NCBI GenBank assembly: GCA_025934335.1
Contig: JAICYG010000151.1
Location: forward strand, 1-6,686
Direction of reading: 5' to 3'
Origin: Thermoleophilia bacterium
GTDB taxonomy: Bacteria; Actinomycetota; Thermoleophilia; Gaiellales; Gaiellaceae
DNA: 6,686 nucleotides
Shown: piece by piece, positions 5,109 through 6,686 of the stretch
Position numbering within the stretch: the first letter of the stretch is position 1
Layout: each line of letters begins with the position of its first letter
Made by a program: the position numbers and the translations under genes
The notes under the pieces: model-generated
What the model saw: only the letters and a program-made list of their open reading frames with translations
Told to the model about the DNA's origin: nothing
Database searches by the model: none

Positions 5109-5707
5109 CCGCCGTCCGCTGTCTCGTCGCCGACGACCATCCCGCGCTGACGGCGGCGGTCTGGCAGTACCTCGCCGGCGCGGGGTACGCGATCGTCGGC
5201 GCCGTCGCCGACGGCCGTCGGGCCGTCGACCTCGCCGCGAAGGAGCGTCCAGATGTCGCCGTGGTCGACTACCGGATGCCGATGCTCGCCGGCGCCGAGC
5301 TCGTCGCCGCGTTGCTAGGGGTCTCGCCCGGGACGACCGTGTGCGTCTACACGGCCGAGGCGGACGAGGAGCTCGCGCGAGACGTGATCGCGGCGGGCGC
5401 GGCGGCGGTCGTGCTGAAGGAGTCTCCTCTCTCGGACCTCGCCCGCGCCCTTGCGAACGCGCGCGCGGGCCGGGTGCACCTCGATCCCGCCCTCCGCGGC
5501 GCGCGTCGTGCCGGCGAGCTGACCGAACGCGAGCTCGAGGTCCTGCACCTGCTCGCCGAGGGGCTTCCGAACCAGGAGATCGGGCGGCAGCTCGGGATCG
5601 GCTCCGAGACCGTACGCACGCATCTGCGCAAGGCGAGCGAGCGGCTCGGCGCATCGACCCGGACGCAGGCGGTCGCGACCGCGCTCCGCCTGGGGCTGAT
5701 CTCGTGA
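5105..5707 (+). CDS. NarL/LuxR-family response regulator, rightward
   Basis: A 200-residue transcription regulator with a receiver and a LuxR helix-turn-helix. Receiver residues are D10-D11 in CLVADDHPA, phosphoacceptor D55 in VVDYRMPM, T83, and K105 in VLKESP. The HTH runs from about 139 to 182, with LTERELEVLHLLAEGLPNQE and TVRTHLRKASERLG, and ends in TRTQAVATALRLGLIS. The GTG at 5105 is chosen because it overlaps the HD-GYP stop in GTGA and starts the receiver normally. It aligns without gaps over the receiver with the leftward regulator at 3200-3823, and the two share a 28-bp identical stretch at their 5' ends, so they are paralogues. It is translationally coupled to both neighbours and probably shares an input signal with the HD-GYP protein. 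Target genes are unknown. Confidence 0.95.
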   Translation: MTAVRCLVADDHPALTAAVWQYLAGAGYAIVGAVADGRRAVDLAAKERPDVAVVDYRMPMLAGAELVAALLGVSPGTTVCVYTAEADEELARDVIAAGAAAVVLKESPLSDLARALANARAGRVHLDPALRGARRAGELTERELEVLHLLAEGLPNQEIGRQLGIGSETVRTHLRKASERLGASTRTQAVATALRLGLIS

Positions 5708-6686
5708 CGGCCGCACTACGCCCCGAGCTCGAGGTCGCCGCGCTCTTCGGCGAGGTCGATGCAGTCATGCAGGGGATCGTCGACCGCCTGATGACGCTCC
5801 CCCGCGCCGACGGGGCGTCGCTCTCCACGATCGACGACGAGCAGGCGTACTTCCGCGTCTGCGCGGGCGCCGACCTGCCGCTGCAGGGGCGCACATTCCA
5901 CCTGGAGGAAACGCTCGGTGCGGCGTGCCTTGCTGCGGGCGGCATCGCCGTCCTCCGGCGGACGACCGGGCCCGAGGTCGCCCGCTGCCTGACGCCGGGA
6001 GCGGAGTCGATCGTGCTCGCGCCCCTCGAGTGGGACGGCCGCGTGCGCGGGATCCTCGGCGTGCGCAGCAGCTCGCTCGACTCGTTCGATGAGGCGGGGG
6101 TCGAGGAGATCCGCATGCTCGCGGCCGGCGCGTCGATCGCGCTCCGAAACGCCGAGGTGATCGCCGTGCTCGCGGCGAGCGAGCACAAGTACCGCGAGCT
6201 GCACGACCAGGCCGCAGACGCCGTGCTGGTCATCGATCAGGACGGCGCAATCGTCGACGCGAACGAGGCGGCGGCCGCGCTCCTCTGGCGGCCGGTCGAC
6301 GAGCTGCGCGCGATGCAGGCCCGCGAGCTCTTCTCCCCGGCCGAGCTGACGGCGGCGCCGCCGCGGCGCGAAGAGCTGAAGCGGTCGGGCGAGCTGCGCT
6401 CCGAGCGGCCGTTCCTGCGCAAGGACGGCGCCGAGATCATGGTCGAGTACTCGTGCCGCCTGCTCGGGGACGGCCGCGTGCACACCTCCCTCCGCGACGT
6501 GACGCTGCGGAAGCGCAACGAAGAGCGGCTGCGGACGAGCGTCGGCCGCCTGCACGCGATCGTGCAGACGCAGCAGGAGATTTCCGCGCTCGAGCTCGAC
6601 CACGACGCCCTGATGGAGACGATCGTCCAGCGCGCCCAGCGCCTGTGCAGCGCCGACGGCGCCGCGATCCAGTGGTTCGAGGGCCA
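5704..6686 (+). CDS. GAF-PAS-GAF sensor protein, N-terminal part (probable histidine kinase)
   Basis: The frame stays open from GTG at 5704 to the end of the window, giving the first 327 residues. The start overlaps the previous stop in GTGA. A first GAF domain lies at about 10-153 (ADGASLSTIDDEQAYFRVCAG near the front and the SIVLAPLEWDGRVRGILGV core at 102-120). A PAS domain follows at about 160-270, with ADAVLVIDQDGAIVDANEAA as its opening strands and RPFLRKDGAEIMVEYSC before the closing SLRDVTLRKRNEERL. A helical linker at 271-298 leads into a second GAF, whose start (LMETIVQRAQRLCSADGAA) is visible before the sequence ends. There is no signal peptide or membrane span, so it should sense a cytoplasmic cue or small ligand. 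The output domain is missing: a histidine kinase is likeliest given three receivers upstream, but a GGDEF domain, PP2C phosphatase or other output is possible. Confidence 0.9.
   Translation, partial: MTAALRPELEVAALFGEVDAVMQGIVDRLMTLPRADGASLSTIDDEQAYFRVCAGADLPLQGRTFHLEETLGAACLAAGGIAVLRRTTGPEVARCLTPGAESIVLAPLEWDGRVRGILGVRSSSLDSFDEAGVEEIRMLAAGASIALRNAEVIAVLAASEHKYRELHDQAADAVLVIDQDGAIVDANEAAAALLWRPVDELRAMQARELFSPAELTAAPPRREELKRSGELRSERPFLRKDGAEIMVEYSCRLLGDGRVHTSLRDVTLRKRNEERLRTSVGRLHAIVQTQQEISALELDHDALMETIVQRAQRLCSADGAAIQWFEG

Noticed and set aside
4488..6233. 581-codon open frame on the minus strand
   Set aside because: It lies opposite three genes with clear domains; the translation is arginine- and serine-rich with no motif.

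Overview
The window is very GC-rich, with G or C at almost every third codon position. It has tightly packed genes, GTG and TTG starts, few clear Shine-Dalgarno sites and a tRNA without an encoded CCA. This suggests a high-GC actinobacterium. The NarL-type regulators ending in a TRT-x-AVA motif and the unusual carboxy terminus at the left edge fit a soil Thermoleophilia-like lineage, but the taxon is an inference.

Left edge to 674: the last 66 codons of an unidentified protein, then a mainly non-coding stretch. This stretch holds a tRNA with anticodon CAT (elongator Met is the best call), a degenerate tandem copy of the 3' two-thirds of that tRNA, and two identical 19-bp perfect palindromes 394 bp apart. 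The second palindrome ends 29 bp before the next gene and is a strong operator candidate.

675 to 3203: a three-gene ABC-2 exporter operon, with one ATPase of the DrrA/NatA type and two different integral-membrane permeases. Its stop codon is shared, on the opposite strand, with the stop of the next gene (TTAA at 3200-3203).

3200 to 6686: a signalling cluster around a short divergent promoter region (3824-3927). Leftward runs a NarL/LuxR-type response regulator whose acidic pocket is only included if a non-standard CTG start is used. Rightward runs a four-gene set in which each gene overlaps the next by the same GTGA: a 61-residue protein that is essentially only a histidine-kinase phosphoacceptor (DHp/HisKA) domain, a receiver-HD-GYP protein (probable cyclic-di-GMP phosphodiesterase), a second NarL-type regulator paralogous to the leftward one, and a GAF-PAS-GAF sensor that runs off the window. 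No kinase ATPase domain is visible; if the cluster has one, it is probably in the missing C-terminus of the last gene or elsewhere. The candidate system is a multi-output phosphorelay in which the DHp-only protein may pass phosphate among three receivers. That role is inference from architecture and gene order.
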